Below, in pieces: positions 7,930-16,335 of a DNA stretch of 64,000 bases. The position numbers and the translations under genes were made by a program. Below the pieces are notes generated by a model, which saw nothing but the letters and a program-made list of their open reading frames with translations, had not been told where the DNA came from and did no database searches. The stretch comes from Burkholderiales bacterium (lineage in GTDB: Bacteria; Pseudomonadota; Gammaproteobacteria; Burkholderiales; JAEUOS01). Positions within the stretch are counted from its first letter, which is position 1. Each line of letters starts with the position of its first letter. The DNA lies in the NCBI GenBank assembly GCA_016790635.1, contig JAEUOR010000037.1, forward strand, positions 1 through 64,000, given 5' to 3'.

Positions 7930-9102
7930 ATGAAAACCAGCACCGACCACATCCTCACCACCCATGTCGGCAGCCTGCCGCGCCCCGACGCGGTGGTCGC
8001 GCAACTCCTCAGGAAGGAGCGGGGCGAAACCGTGGATCAGGGCGAATTCGACGCGGTCATGCGTGAAGGCGTCGCGGCCATCGTCTCGCATCAGGTCGCG
8101 CTGGGCTTGGACGTCGTCAGCGACGGCGAGACCGCCAAGATTTCGTATGCGACCTACATCAAGGACCGCTACACCGGCTTCGAGACCGAAGGCGAAGTGA
8201 GCCCCAAACCGCACCTGGACCTGCGCGAGCACCCGGACTTCGTCAAGCGCATGGCCGCTTTCACCGGGCCGCGCACCGCGCGCCGGCCCTGTTGCGGCGC
8301 CGCCATCACCCTGCGCGACCGCGCACCGCTTACGGCCGACATCGCTAACCTGAAGGCCGCCCTTCCCACCGATGGGTCTGCCAGCGGCTTTCTCAACGCC
8401 GCCTCGCCCGGCGTGGTCTCGGCCTTCCTGCCCAACCGCCACTACCCGACCCACGAGGCCTACATCGAGGCGCTGGCCGAAGCGCTGCGCCACGAGTACG
8501 AGGCCATCACCGCCGCGGGTCTCACGCTGCAGGTCGACTGCCCCGACCTGGCCATGGCGCGCCACACCGGCTTCCAAGACCTGAGCGAGGCGGAGTTCCT
8601 GGCGCGCGCCGCGCTGCACGTCGAGGCGCTCAACCATGCGCTGGCCAAGGTGCCGCGCGAGCAGGTGCGCATTCACATCTGCTGGGGCAACTACGAAGGC
8701 CCGCACGATCACGACATCCCGGTCGAGCGCATCCTGCCCATTGTCCTCAAGGCCAAGGCCCAGGCCATCCTCTTCGAGGGCGCCAACCCGCGTCACGAGC
8801 ATGAGTGGACAGTGTGGCGCGACACCAAATTGCCCGACGACCTGATCCTCGTCCCCGGCGTGATCGACTCGTGCTCGAACTACGTCGAGCACCCTGAACT
8901 GATCGCACAGCGCATCGAGCGCTACACCGCCATCGTCGGTCGCGAGCGTGTCATCGCCGGCAGCGACTGCGGCTTCGGCACCTTTGCCGGTTACGGCAAG
9001 GTCGATGCGGGGATCGCGTGGAAGAAGCTGGCAGCGTTGTGCGAGGGTGCGCGGATCGCGTCCCGGCGCCTTGGCCTTGACCATCCGAGCGGCAGGCCCT
9101 GA
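7930..9102 (+). CDS. MetE-like zinc-dependent methyl/alkyl transferase (cobalamin-independent methionine synthase C-terminal domain family)
   Basis: The 390-residue protein corresponds to the catalytic barrel of MetE without its N-terminal domain. It starts MKTSTDHILTTHVGSLPRP, the typical opening of these stand-alone proteins; a GTG twelve bases earlier is possible but less likely. The probable zinc ligands H249 and C251 (HICWGN), E283 (FEGANPR) and C347 (GSDCGFGT) are all present. Known relatives include core methionine synthases and epoxyalkane:coenzyme M transferase, so the acceptor thiol and the donor group are open. Its catabolic neighbours (flavin monooxygenase, ABM protein, Bug receptor) make a dealkylation or thiol-transfer role plausible. 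It is divergent from the ABM gene. Confidence 0.87.
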   Translation: MKTSTDHILTTHVGSLPRPDAVVAQLLRKERGETVDQGEFDAVMREGVAAIVSHQVALGLDVVSDGETAKISYATYIKDRYTGFETEGEVSPKPHLDLREHPDFVKRMAAFTGPRTARRPCCGAAITLRDRAPLTADIANLKAALPTDGSASGFLNAASPGVVSAFLPNRHYPTHEAYIEALAEALRHEYEAITAAGLTLQVDCPDLAMARHTGFQDLSEAEFLARAALHVEALNHALAKVPREQVRIHICWGNYEGPHDHDIPVERILPIVLKAKAQAILFEGANPRHEHEWTVWRDTKLPDDLILVPGVIDSCSNYVEHPELIAQRIERYTAIVGRERVIAGSDCGFGTFAGYGKVDAGIAWKKLAALCEGARIASRRLGLDHPSGRP

Positions 9103-9203
9103 GAGCAGCCATCGGACTGACGCGATCCGAATGCCCGTTATCCAAAAACTACTCGGCGCAACTACGTGTTTCGCTTCAGCTGGCTGACAGTTCCCTATCG
9201 CAT

Positions 9204-10724
9204 TCAACCCAGGGTCGGCATGTTCAACCGCGGCCCGGTCTCGGTCGTCGTCCAGCGCGTCGTCACCACCTTGGGCCGCGTGTAGAAGCGCACGCCGTCC
9301 ATGCCGTGCACCGAGTAGTCGCCGAAGATCGACGACTTCCAGCCGCCGAAGGAGAAGAATGCCATCGGCACCGGGATCGGCACGTTGACGCCGACCATGC
9401 CGACCTCGATCTCGGTCTCGAACTTGCGCGCAGCGCCACCGGAGGCGGTGAAGACCGCGGTGCCGTTGGCGAACGGGCAGTCATTCACCAGTTTGATCGC
9501 GTCTTCCAGCGCGTCCACGCGCACCACCGACAAGACCGGGCCGAAGATCTCCTCGTCGTAGATGCTCATGCCGGGCTTAACACCGTCGAACAGCGTGGTA
9601 CCGACGTAGAAGCCGCCCTCGTAGCCGGGCACCACGGTCTTGCGGCCGTCCATCACCAGGGTGGCACCGGCTTTCTCGCCGGCATCGATATAGGCCTTGA
9701 CCTTGGCCTGATGCGCACGGCTGACCAGCGGCCCCATCTCGACGCCGGGTTTGTCGCCGGGGCCGACCTGGATCTTGAGCGCCTTTTCCTTGACCTTGGC
9801 GATCAGGGCATCGCCAACTCCACCGACGGCGACGACGACCGAAATGGCCATGCAGCGCTCGCCAGCGGATCCATAGCCGGCGCCGACCAAGGCATCGGCG
9901 GCGAAGTCGAGATCGGCGTCCGGCAGCACCACGGCGTGGTTCTTGGCGCCGCCCAGGGCCTGCACGCGCTTGCCGGTCTTGGCGCAGGTCTCGTAGATGT
10001 ACTGTGCGATCGGCGTGGAGCCGACGAAGGACACGGCCTTCACGTCCTTGTGGGTGATGAGCGCGTCGACCGCCTCCTTGTCGCCGTGCACGACGTTGAA
10101 GACCCCGTCCGGCAGCCCGGCCTCCTTGAAAAGCTCGGCCATGCGCATCGAACAGCTGGGCACCTTCTCGCTGGGCTTCAGGATGAAGGTGTTGCCGGTG
10201 GCGATCGCGACCGGGAACATCCACAAGGGCACCATGGCCGGGAAATTGAAAGGCGTGATGCCGACACACACGCCCAGCGGCTGGCGCAGGGTGTGGCAAT
10301 CGACGTCGGTGCCGACGTTCTCGGAGTGCTCGCCTTTTTGCAGGTGCGGTATGCCGCAGGCGAATTCGATGACTTCGATGCCGCGCGTGACCGAGCCCAC
10401 CGCGTCGGCGACCGTCTTGCCGTGCTCCTGGCTGGCCAGTCGCGCGAGCTCATCGAGGTTGGCCTGCATGAGGGCAAGGAACTTCTGCATCACGCGGGCA
10501 CGCCTGAGCGGCGGGGTGGCGCGCCAGGCCGGAAAGGCGGCCTTGGCGGCAGCCACTGCGGTGTCGATGTCCTTCGCGTTCGCAAAGGCGACGCGGCGGA
10601 TCACGGCGCCGGTGGCGGGGTTGGTGACTTCGCCGCTGCGCGCGCTGGTGGCGTCGGTACGCTGGCCGTTGATCCAGTAGGGGACGGTGGGCGTCAGGAG
10701 TTTGGGGTCGGTGGCCTGGTTCAT
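9204..10724 (-). CDS. mmsA: CoA-acylating methylmalonate-semialdehyde dehydrogenase
   Basis: The 506-residue protein is an aldehyde dehydrogenase with the features of MmsA. The catalytic Cys is C291 in YGSAGERCMA. The position that is a general-base Glu in ordinary aldehyde dehydrogenases is Asn262 in LGGAKNH, the signature of the CoA-dependent branch. GITPFNFPAMVPLWM and FSFGGWKSSIFGD are also diagnostic. It converts methylmalonate or malonate semialdehyde plus CoA and NAD+ to propionyl-CoA or acetyl-CoA and CO2 in valine, beta-alanine or inositol breakdown. The start at 10724 follows GAGAGAA; an ATG 27 bases upstream is less likely. No mmsB or acyl-CoA partner is directly adjacent. Confidence 0.95.
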   Translation of the reverse strand: MNQATDPKLLTPTVPYWINGQRTDATSARSGEVTNPATGAVIRRVAFANAKDIDTAVAAAKAAFPAWRATPPLRRARVMQKFLALMQANLDELARLASQEHGKTVADAVGSVTRGIEVIEFACGIPHLQKGEHSENVGTDVDCHTLRQPLGVCVGITPFNFPAMVPLWMFPVAIATGNTFILKPSEKVPSCSMRMAELFKEAGLPDGVFNVVHGDKEAVDALITHKDVKAVSFVGSTPIAQYIYETCAKTGKRVQALGGAKNHAVVLPDADLDFAADALVGAGYGSAGERCMAISVVVAVGGVGDALIAKVKEKALKIQVGPGDKPGVEMGPLVSRAHQAKVKAYIDAGEKAGATLVMDGRKTVVPGYEGGFYVGTTLFDGVKPGMSIYDEEIFGPVLSVVRVDALEDAIKLVNDCPFANGTAVFTASGGAARKFETEIEVGMVGVNVPIPVPMAFFSFGGWKSSIFGDYSVHGMDGVRFYTRPKVVTTRWTTTETGPRLNMPTLG

Positions 10725-10779
10725 CGGGGTTCTCTCGTGGGTCGGTATCAAAGTAAGCGCGGCTAAGCACCGGCGCAGG

Positions 10780-11037
10780 TCAAGCTGTCGCCGGGACGCG
10801 CTTGCGGCGTATCCTGGCCTGGCCCTCCCCTTCGGGGTAGTGGTACCAGTCCTTGTGCGGCGAGACTTTGCCGCAGGCCAGGCACTGCGTGTTCTCCCAT
10901 TGACGGGTGCAGCCAGGGCAGACCCCGCCAGTCCAGAAGGTGTTCCACTCAGTGCCGCACGCGGGCGTGCAGATCCAGCGGCTTTCGGCGCGCGGCTTCC
11001 ACGCGCAGTGCGGACAGCGGATCTGCGGCTCTTTCAT
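10780..11037 (-). CDS. Small zinc-ribbon protein of unknown function
   Basis: The 85-residue protein is dominated by cysteine pairs: IRCPHCAWKP, ICTPACGTEWNTF, GVCPGCTRQW and QCLACGKVSPH. This spacing suggests two treble-clef or ribbon zinc sites, perhaps with His and Trp packing around them. There is a basic C-terminus (ARIRRKRVPA). Short proteins of this type are conserved in several bacterial groups, but I do not recognise a function. It is transcribed leftward, away from the dienelactone hydrolase at 11202, and lies 55 bases before mmsA on the same strand, so cotranscription with mmsA is possible. The coding call rests on the regular Cys pattern, not on known homology. Confidence 0.75.
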   Translation of the reverse strand: MKEPQIRCPHCAWKPRAESRWICTPACGTEWNTFWTGGVCPGCTRQWENTQCLACGKVSPHKDWYHYPEGEGQARIRRKRVPATA

Positions 11038-11201
11038 GCGGGCATTCTATTCCGCCCTGCCCGGACGCCTTTGCGTCGGGCGGCCGCGCGGCATGCCACC
11101 GGGTTTACCCACCCTGTGGCGCAAGGGGTGAAGATGGAATAATCCGCGCCCTGCAAGCGTAATTCGCCGGCCACCGCAACCACGCATACCAAGGAGAAAA
11201 G

Positions 11202-12098
11202 ATGCTCGACGACAAGAGGAAATTCGACGACCCGCAAATGGAGAGCCTGCTGCCCCCGGTGCGCGTGTCGCGCCGCGATTTCCTGGCTTCCTCCACCGCC
11301 GTGGCGGGGTATGCGCTCTCCACCGGCCCGGTGGCGGCGCAGACCGCGATCGACACGCCTGCCGACGGCTTGACGGCCGAAGACCTGAAGATTCCCGTGC
11401 CCGGCGGCACCATGCCGGGCTACCTGGCCGCACCTGAAAAGAAAAGAAAGAACGCCACCATCGTGGTCGTGCCTGAAGTCTTCGGCATGCACCGCTACCA
11501 GCAGGACATGTGCCGGCGCCTGGCCAAGCTGGGCTATACCGCGGTCACCTACGACCCGTTTTTCCGCATGGGCGACCTGGCCAAGATGACCGATTTCAAG
11601 CAGGTCATCGGCAACGCCAACCGCCTCGAAGATGCGGTCATGCTGGCCGACGTCGACGGATTGACCGCATTCCTCGAAAAGCATCCCCTGGTGGACATGA
11701 AGCGCCTTGGCATCACCGGCCATTGCCGCGGCGGGCGCACCGTGTGGATGGTCATGGCGCACAGCAAGAAATTCAAGACCGGGGTGTCATGGTACGGCGG
11801 GCTCAACTCCAACCCGCCGGCCATGCCACGGACGCCGCACGATGTCGCCACCGCGCTCAATGGCCCGGTGCTGGGGTTGTATGCCGGCGCGGATGCGGGC
11901 ATCCCTACACAGGACGTCGCGCGCCTGCAGGAGGTGCTGAAGAAGGGCAACAAGAATTCACAGGCTTCCACCTTCATCCTGTACCCGAACGTGCCGCACG
12001 CTTTTCACGCCGACTACCGGGCGACCTACCGCAAGCCGGAAGCCGAGGCGGCGTGGGCAGAGATGCTCGGCTGGTTCAAGGCGCGCGGCATTGCCTGA
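11202..12098 (+). CDS. Dienelactone hydrolase-family protein, Tat-exported
   Basis: The 298-residue alpha/beta hydrolase has a twin-arginine signal (S23-R24-R25-D26-F27-L28) and then a hydrophobic segment ending GPVAAQ, so it is predicted to be folded in the cytoplasm and exported to the periplasm. The catalytic triad fits C175 in GHCRGG, D231 in AGADAG and H267 in PHAFHADYR. Classical dienelactone hydrolases are cytoplasmic and act on ring-cleavage lactones; Tat-exported relatives are widespread in proteobacteria with unknown substrates. AAGGAGAAAAG gives a strong ribosome site. A terminator follows directly at 12114. It is divergent from the zinc-ribbon gene. Confidence 0.93.
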   Translation: MLDDKRKFDDPQMESLLPPVRVSRRDFLASSTAVAGYALSTGPVAAQTAIDTPADGLTAEDLKIPVPGGTMPGYLAAPEKKRKNATIVVVPEVFGMHRYQQDMCRRLAKLGYTAVTYDPFFRMGDLAKMTDFKQVIGNANRLEDAVMLADVDGLTAFLEKHPLVDMKRLGITGHCRGGRTVWMVMAHSKKFKTGVSWYGGLNSNPPAMPRTPHDVATALNGPVLGLYAGADAGIPTQDVARLQEVLKKGNKNSQASTFILYPNVPHAFHADYRATYRKPEAEAAWAEMLGWFKARGIA

Positions 12099-12113
12099 GG
12101 GCGCCTGACCATG

Positions 12114-12143
12114 AAAAAAGCCCGGCACCGCCGGGCTTTTTTT
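12114..12143. terminator. Bidirectional rho-independent terminator
   Basis: An A6 run, the stem GCCCGGC-ACC-GCCGGGC and a T7 run follow one another, so the hairpin has a U-tract on either strand. It lies 15 bases after the dienelactone hydrolase stop and about 45 bases from the stop of the convergent HMG-CoA-lyase-like gene, and can end both transcripts. Confidence 0.9.
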
Positions 12144-12186
12144 CGCGCTCCACGCACCGGCCGGCTGCGCCGCCGGCCCGGCGCGC

Positions 12187-13152
12187 TCAGTGCGCCGCCG
12201 CAATCCGCTCTCGCAGGGCCTTCAGGCTGCCGCCGGACTTGACCGATCCGGGGAGCGGGTGGCCGACGACCTCTTCGGCCAGGAGTGCGGCATCCATCAG
12301 GGCGGAGAGGTCGATGCCGGTCTCGACGCCCATCTCGTCGCACAGGAACACCAGGTCCTCGGTGCAGACGTTGCCCGCCGCGCCCTTGTGCGCGGCAAAC
12401 GGGCAACCGCCGAGACCGGCAACGGCGGCATCAAAGGTATCCACACCCATTTCCAACCCGGCGCAGGCATTCGCGATACCCATGCCGCGCGTGTCGTGCA
12501 GGTGCAGCGACAACTTGAGACCGGGGAAACGTTCGCGCACCGCGCCCACGACCCGGCGGATCGACAGGGGCGTCGCCCAGGCCATGGTATCGGCCAGCGA
12601 GACGAAGTCGAGACTCTCGCCAGCCTCGCGCGCCAGGTCCAGCAACTGCCCGACCATGTCGACCACCCGCGCGGGCGGGATGTCGCCGGCGAAATTGCAG
12701 CCGAAGGCAGCCATCAGCCCGCCGCGTCGCACCGCGACGCCGTTGGCCCGGTACATGTCGAGCAAGGAGCGCTGCGCGTCGATGTTCTGCTGCAGCGTGC
12801 GCTTCTGGTTGCGCAGCAGGAAGGGTTCCGAGCAGGTGAGCCCGATCGAGCCGACGATGGTCAGACGATCATGGCCAAGCGCGCGCTGCAGTCCCTTTTC
12901 GTTGAGCCACAGCGCGGTATAGGCCACCTCCGGGTTGACGCGAATGCCGGCAACGACATCGTCCGCGTCAGCCATGCCGGGCACGTTTTGCGGCGGGACG
13001 AACGAGACCACCTGAATCTGCCTGAGCCCGGTGTGCGAAAGCGCGTCGATAAGCGCGATCTTGCGCGCAGTTGCGATCGGGCCCTTCTCGAACTGGAATC
13101 CCTCGCGCGGGCCTTCCTCGTTGATGCGGATTCTTCCCGGCAGGTCGGCCAT
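12187..13152 (-). CDS. Hydroxymethylglutaryl-CoA lyase-like enzyme (divergent active site)
   Basis: The 321-residue protein belongs to the HMGL-like TIM-barrel family, which cleaves 3-hydroxy-3-methylglutaryl-CoA to acetoacetate and acetyl-CoA. The metal ligands H217 and H219 (LHLHDTRG) and the catalytic Cys C250 in the GLGGCPFA signature are present, as is GNVCTEDLV. The N-terminal catalytic motif, usually GPRDGLQ, is here GPREGFQ, placing Glu17 where the family has its metal-binding Asp, and the usual Lys-containing SPK segment reads PPQ. A related hydroxy-acyl-CoA substrate is therefore possible. A GGGAGG ribosome site precedes the ATG. It is divergent from the Bug/CoA-transferase/hydratase operon. 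Confidence 0.88.
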   Translation of the reverse strand: MADLPGRIRINEEGPREGFQFEKGPIATARKIALIDALSHTGLRQIQVVSFVPPQNVPGMADADDVVAGIRVNPEVAYTALWLNEKGLQRALGHDRLTIVGSIGLTCSEPFLLRNQKRTLQQNIDAQRSLLDMYRANGVAVRRGGLMAAFGCNFAGDIPPARVVDMVGQLLDLAREAGESLDFVSLADTMAWATPLSIRRVVGAVRERFPGLKLSLHLHDTRGMGIANACAGLEMGVDTFDAAVAGLGGCPFAAHKGAAGNVCTEDLVFLCDEMGVETGIDLSALMDAALLAEEVVGHPLPGSVKSGGSLKALRERIAAAH

Positions 13153-13180
13153 GCAATTCCTCCCTCGCGCTGCTAATCTC

Positions 13181-13200
13181 TATAGCCAGGCTGAACTATA
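13181..13200. promoter_or_regulatory. Inverted repeat in the divergent HMGL / Bug promoter region
   Basis: TATAG (13181-13185) and CTATA (13196-13200) are separated by ten bases that contain the smaller palindrome AGCCAGGCT in part. This is the only AT-rich patch in the 110-base spacer and sits 29 bases from the lyase start and 63 bases from the Bug start. It may be an operator, or may overlap the -10 elements of both promoters. Confidence 0.35.
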
Positions 13201-13262
13201 ACAATCGGCGCCCGCTGGTACGCCTGCGCGATCCGAGCGCCGTGAATCCAAAGGAGACTCCG

Positions 13263-14243
13263 ATGACCTCTCGCCCCAGCATGCCGCGCCGACGCGCGCT
13301 GACTTTCGCCATGGCCGGCCTGGCCGCCGCGCCGCGCGCCTTCGCGCAGGCCGATGCCTACCCCAGTCGGCAAATGCGCTTCATCGTGTCCTTCCCGGCC
13401 GGCAGCGCTACCGACCAAGTCGCGCGCCTGATTGCCGCGCAAATGACCAAGGCGACCGGGCAGACCATCGTCATCGACAACCGTGGCGGCGCCAGCGGCA
13501 TGATCGCCTGCGAGGCGGTCGCCAAGGCACCCCCGGACGGGTATACGGTCCTCATCACCACCGGCACCACCCACGCGGCCAACCCGTCCCTGTTCAAGAA
13601 ACTGCCCTACGATCCGGTCAAGGACTTCGTCCCGATCACCCCCGTCAGCAACAACGCGTTCGTGCTGGTCGTGGCCCCCTCTTCGCCCGCCAATTCGGTC
13701 GCCGATCTGGCCCGCCTGGCGCGCGCCCAGCCCGGCAAGCTCAGTTTTGCCAGCGGCAACGCGCCCTCGCGCATCGGCGGCGAGATGTTCAAGATGATGG
13801 CCAACGTCGACCTGCTTCACGTGCCCTACAAGGGCGCGCCGCAGGCACTCACCGACCTGATGGGCGGCCAGGTCAGCATGATGTGGACCGACCTGCGCAC
13901 CGGCATGCCGCAGGTGGCGGCCGGCAAGCTCCGCGCACTGGCGGTCACCGGCGCCAAGCGCCTGGCCCTGTATCCGAACATCCCGACCATGATCGAGCAG
14001 GGCTTCCCGGACTACGTGTTGTCGAACTGGGTCGGCGTGTACCTGCCGGCCAGCACGCCGCAGGCGATCGCCAATCGTCTGAACGCGCTGGTGCACGCGG
14101 CCGTGCGCGCCGACCAGGCCAGCCACGAGAACACCGGCGGCGAAGTGATGCTGTTGTCGCCGGCCGATTTCGCCGCCTTGCAGGCGCGCGACACGGCCAT
14201 GTGGGCGCGCGTGACCAAGGCGGCCGGCATGGAGCCGGAGTGA
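13263..14243 (+). CDS. Bug-family (TctC-like) periplasmic solute receptor
   Basis: The 326-residue protein has an Arg-rich N-terminus (MPRRRALTFAMAGLAAAPRAFAQ), which may be a Tat-like or Sec signal, then the Bug landmarks YPSRQMRFIVSFPAGSATD, IVIDNRGGASGMIA and YKGAPQALTDLMGGQV. It is expected to bind a carboxylated solute in the periplasm. AAAGGAGACTCCG gives a good ribosome site for the ATG at 13263. It is the first gene of an operon: its stop codon overlaps the GTG start of the CoA-transferase gene, and an enoyl-CoA hydratase follows. The tight coupling to enzymes of acyl-CoA activation suggests that its ligand is the acid these enzymes use. Confidence 0.93.
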   Translation: MTSRPSMPRRRALTFAMAGLAAAPRAFAQADAYPSRQMRFIVSFPAGSATDQVARLIAAQMTKATGQTIVIDNRGGASGMIACEAVAKAPPDGYTVLITTGTTHAANPSLFKKLPYDPVKDFVPITPVSNNAFVLVVAPSSPANSVADLARLARAQPGKLSFASGNAPSRIGGEMFKMMANVDLLHVPYKGAPQALTDLMGGQVSMMWTDLRTGMPQVAAGKLRALAVTGAKRLALYPNIPTMIEQGFPDYVLSNWVGVYLPASTPQAIANRLNALVHAAVRADQASHENTGGEVMLLSPADFAALQARDTAMWARVTKAAGMEPE

Positions 14244-15481
14244 ACGCCGCATCCGCGCCGCCGGGCACTGCCGGCGGCATGCTGGCCGGCGTCAAGGTCG
14301 TCGACCTGACCTCGGTGGTGATCGGCCCGCTCGCCACGCAGATCCTGGCCGACCACGGCGCGACCATCATCAAGGTCGAGAGCCCCGAGGGCGACGTCGG
14401 CCGGTTCCTGGGCGGACGCGGCAAGTCGCCGGGCATGGCGCCCAAGTTCCTGCATTTGAACCGCAACAAGCGCTCGATCTGCCTGGACCTGAAGCATCCG
14501 GACGGCCACGCCGCGCTGCTCAAGATCCTGGCTGATGCCGACGTGATGACCTGGAACGTGCGCCCCGACTCGATGGCGCGCATGCGCCTGTCCTACGAGG
14601 ATGTGTGCCGGGTCAAACCGAACATCATCTACTGCGGCATGTTCGGTTTCGGCCAGCGCGGGCGCTACGCCAAGGTGCCGGCCTATGATCCGGTCGTGCA
14701 GGGCGCGGGCGGGGTGGCCGGCTTGTTCGAGCGCGCCTTCGGCGAGCCGCGCTTCGTACCTTATGTGCTGGCAGACCGTACTGGCGGACTGATCGCCGTG
14801 CAGATGATCGCGATGGCGCTATTCAACCGGGAGCGCACCGGCCGCGGCCAGTCCATCGAAGTGCCGATGTTCGAGAACATGGCCACCCAGGTGCTGACCG
14901 AACACCTGTACCACCACACCTACGTGCCGCCGATCGGCACGCCCGGCGACCCGCGCCTGGTCTCGCCGCACTACACGCCGCTCAAGACCGCCGACGGCTA
15001 CATTTCGATCACCGCCAACACCAATGCCCAGGTGTTTCCGCTGTTCGACGCGATGGGCTTGTCGCACCTCAAGACCGACCCGCGCTTCGACAGCGTCGCG
15101 TCGCGCTTCGCCAATGTCCAGGAGTACTTTCGCCTGCGCAGCGAGGGCATGAAGACCCGTACCAGCGCCGAGTGGATGGCGATCTGCCGCGAGCACGACA
15201 TCCCTGCTGCGCCCTACCACACGCTCGAGTCGCTGATCGAAGACCCGCATTTGGCCGACGTCGGTTTTCTCGTCGAACGCGAACACCCGACCGAGGGCAG
15301 GATCCTCGACCTGAAGCCGGCCAACACCCTCTCCGGCGGCGCACGCAACGACTGGCTGCCCGCCCCGCACCTGGGCGAGCAGACGCGCGACATCCTGATC
15401 GAGGCGGGGTATGCGGACGCCGAGATAGACGCCTTGATCGAGTCCGGCGCGGCACGCGTCCACGTGCCGCCCGCTGCCTGA
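14240..15481 (+). CDS. CaiB/BaiF family (class III) CoA-transferase
   Basis: The 413-residue protein has the family III CoA-transferase pattern: LAGVKVVDLTSVVIGPLAT at the N-terminus, DHGATIIKVESPEGD with the Asp and Glu of the CoA-binding fold, LNRNKRSICLDLKHPDG and YDPVVQGAGGVAGL. It moves CoA between carboxylic acids through a covalent aspartyl thioester in the cytoplasm. The GTG at 14240 overlaps the previous stop as GTGA and is preferred; an ATG at 14279 is an alternative without a good ribosome site. It is followed 11 bases later by an enoyl-CoA hydratase. It probably activates the acid imported with the help of the upstream Bug receptor; the specific acid is unknown. Confidence 0.92.
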   Translation: MNAASAPPGTAGGMLAGVKVVDLTSVVIGPLATQILADHGATIIKVESPEGDVGRFLGGRGKSPGMAPKFLHLNRNKRSICLDLKHPDGHAALLKILADADVMTWNVRPDSMARMRLSYEDVCRVKPNIIYCGMFGFGQRGRYAKVPAYDPVVQGAGGVAGLFERAFGEPRFVPYVLADRTGGLIAVQMIAMALFNRERTGRGQSIEVPMFENMATQVLTEHLYHHTYVPPIGTPGDPRLVSPHYTPLKTADGYISITANTNAQVFPLFDAMGLSHLKTDPRFDSVASRFANVQEYFRLRSEGMKTRTSAEWMAICREHDIPAAPYHTLESLIEDPHLADVGFLVEREHPTEGRILDLKPANTLSGGARNDWLPAPHLGEQTRDILIEAGYADAEIDALIESGAARVHVPPAA

Positions 15482-15492
15482 GAAAGACAACC

Positions 15493-16290
15493 ATGTTCGA
15501 ACCCCCGGTCTCCGAAGTCCTGCGCTGCGAGCGCATCGGCACGCACGTGCTCCTGGTCACCATGAACCGCCCCGAGGTGTTGAACGCCATGGACTGGGAC
15601 ATGGGCGAAGCCAACAACGAACTCATGCGCCGCTTGACCTACGACCCCGACTGGGTGCGCTGCGTGGTGGTGACCGGCGCGGGACGCGCGTTTTCCGCCG
15701 GCGGGGACCTGAAGGTGCGCAACACCCAGAGCATCCGCGACTGGACCATCCAGCATGAAGTCGCCGAGCGCACCGCGGAGATGCGCATGACCTCCCCGGT
15801 GCCGTGGATCGCCGCGGTCAACGGCATCTGCTACGCGGGCGGACTGGAGTTGGCGCTGACCTGCGACTTCATCTACGCCGACCGCGCGGCGAAATTCGCG
15901 CAGACCGAATGCCGCATCGGCATCATGCCCGGCATGCTGGGCACGCAGAACCTGCCGCGTGCGGTGGGCGAGCGCCGCGCCAAGGAACTGATCCTCTCGG
16001 CGCAACCGTTCACGGCCGAAGAGGCACACGCCTGGGGCATGGTCAACCGCGTCTGCGAGCCGGGCACGGTGGTGGCCGAGGCGCTGGCCACGGCCGAGCG
16101 CATCGCCGCCTGCGCGCCCCTGTCGGTGCGCCAGGCCAAGAAGGCCATGCACTTCGGCCTGCAGACCGACCTGCGCACCGGCTATCGACTGGAACTCGAG
16201 GCCTACTACCGCTTGCTCGATACCGAGGACAGGCGCGAGGGCATCGCTGCGTTCAACGAGAAGCGCAAGCCGGATTTCAAGGGGCGTTGA
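15493..16290 (+). CDS. Enoyl-CoA hydratase/isomerase (crotonase family)
   Basis: The 265-residue protein has the crotonase fold. TMNRPEVLNAMDWDM opens the domain, AGRAFSAGGDLK forms the first oxyanion loop, and AAVNGICYAGGLELALTCDF the second. ECRIGIMPGMLGTQNLPRAVG follows in the active-site region, with Glu at a position used by hydratases. Such enzymes hydrate 2,3-enoyl-CoA thioesters or catalyse related isomerisations and lyase reactions. It is the third gene of the Bug/CoA-transferase/crotonase operon, so it likely acts on the CoA thioester produced by the preceding enzyme. A GC-rich hairpin without a T-run follows its stop. Confidence 0.92.
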   Translation: MFEPPVSEVLRCERIGTHVLLVTMNRPEVLNAMDWDMGEANNELMRRLTYDPDWVRCVVVTGAGRAFSAGGDLKVRNTQSIRDWTIQHEVAERTAEMRMTSPVPWIAAVNGICYAGGLELALTCDFIYADRAAKFAQTECRIGIMPGMLGTQNLPRAVGERRAKELILSAQPFTAEEAHAWGMVNRVCEPGTVVAEALATAERIAACAPLSVRQAKKAMHFGLQTDLRTGYRLELEAYYRLLDTEDRREGIAAFNEKRKPDFKGR

Positions 16291-16300
16291 GCCCCGCCCC

Positions 16301-16327
16301 GCGCGCAGCCGCACGCAAGCTGCGCGC
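16301..16327. terminator. GC-rich hairpin between convergent genes (possible terminator)
   Basis: GCGCGCAGC and GCTGCGCGC form a perfect nine-base-pair stem with a nine-base loop in the 45-base gap between the crotonase gene and the convergent PanE-like gene. There is no T-run on either side, so intrinsic termination is uncertain; it may stabilise 3' ends. Confidence 0.4.
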
Positions 16328-16335
16328 CGCCCGGA

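Noticed and set aside
7816-9207. Upstream extension of the ABM gene to a 570-codon frame
   Set aside because: The extension is antisense to the MetE-like gene; the ABM domain and an AGGGAGAA ribosome site define the short gene.
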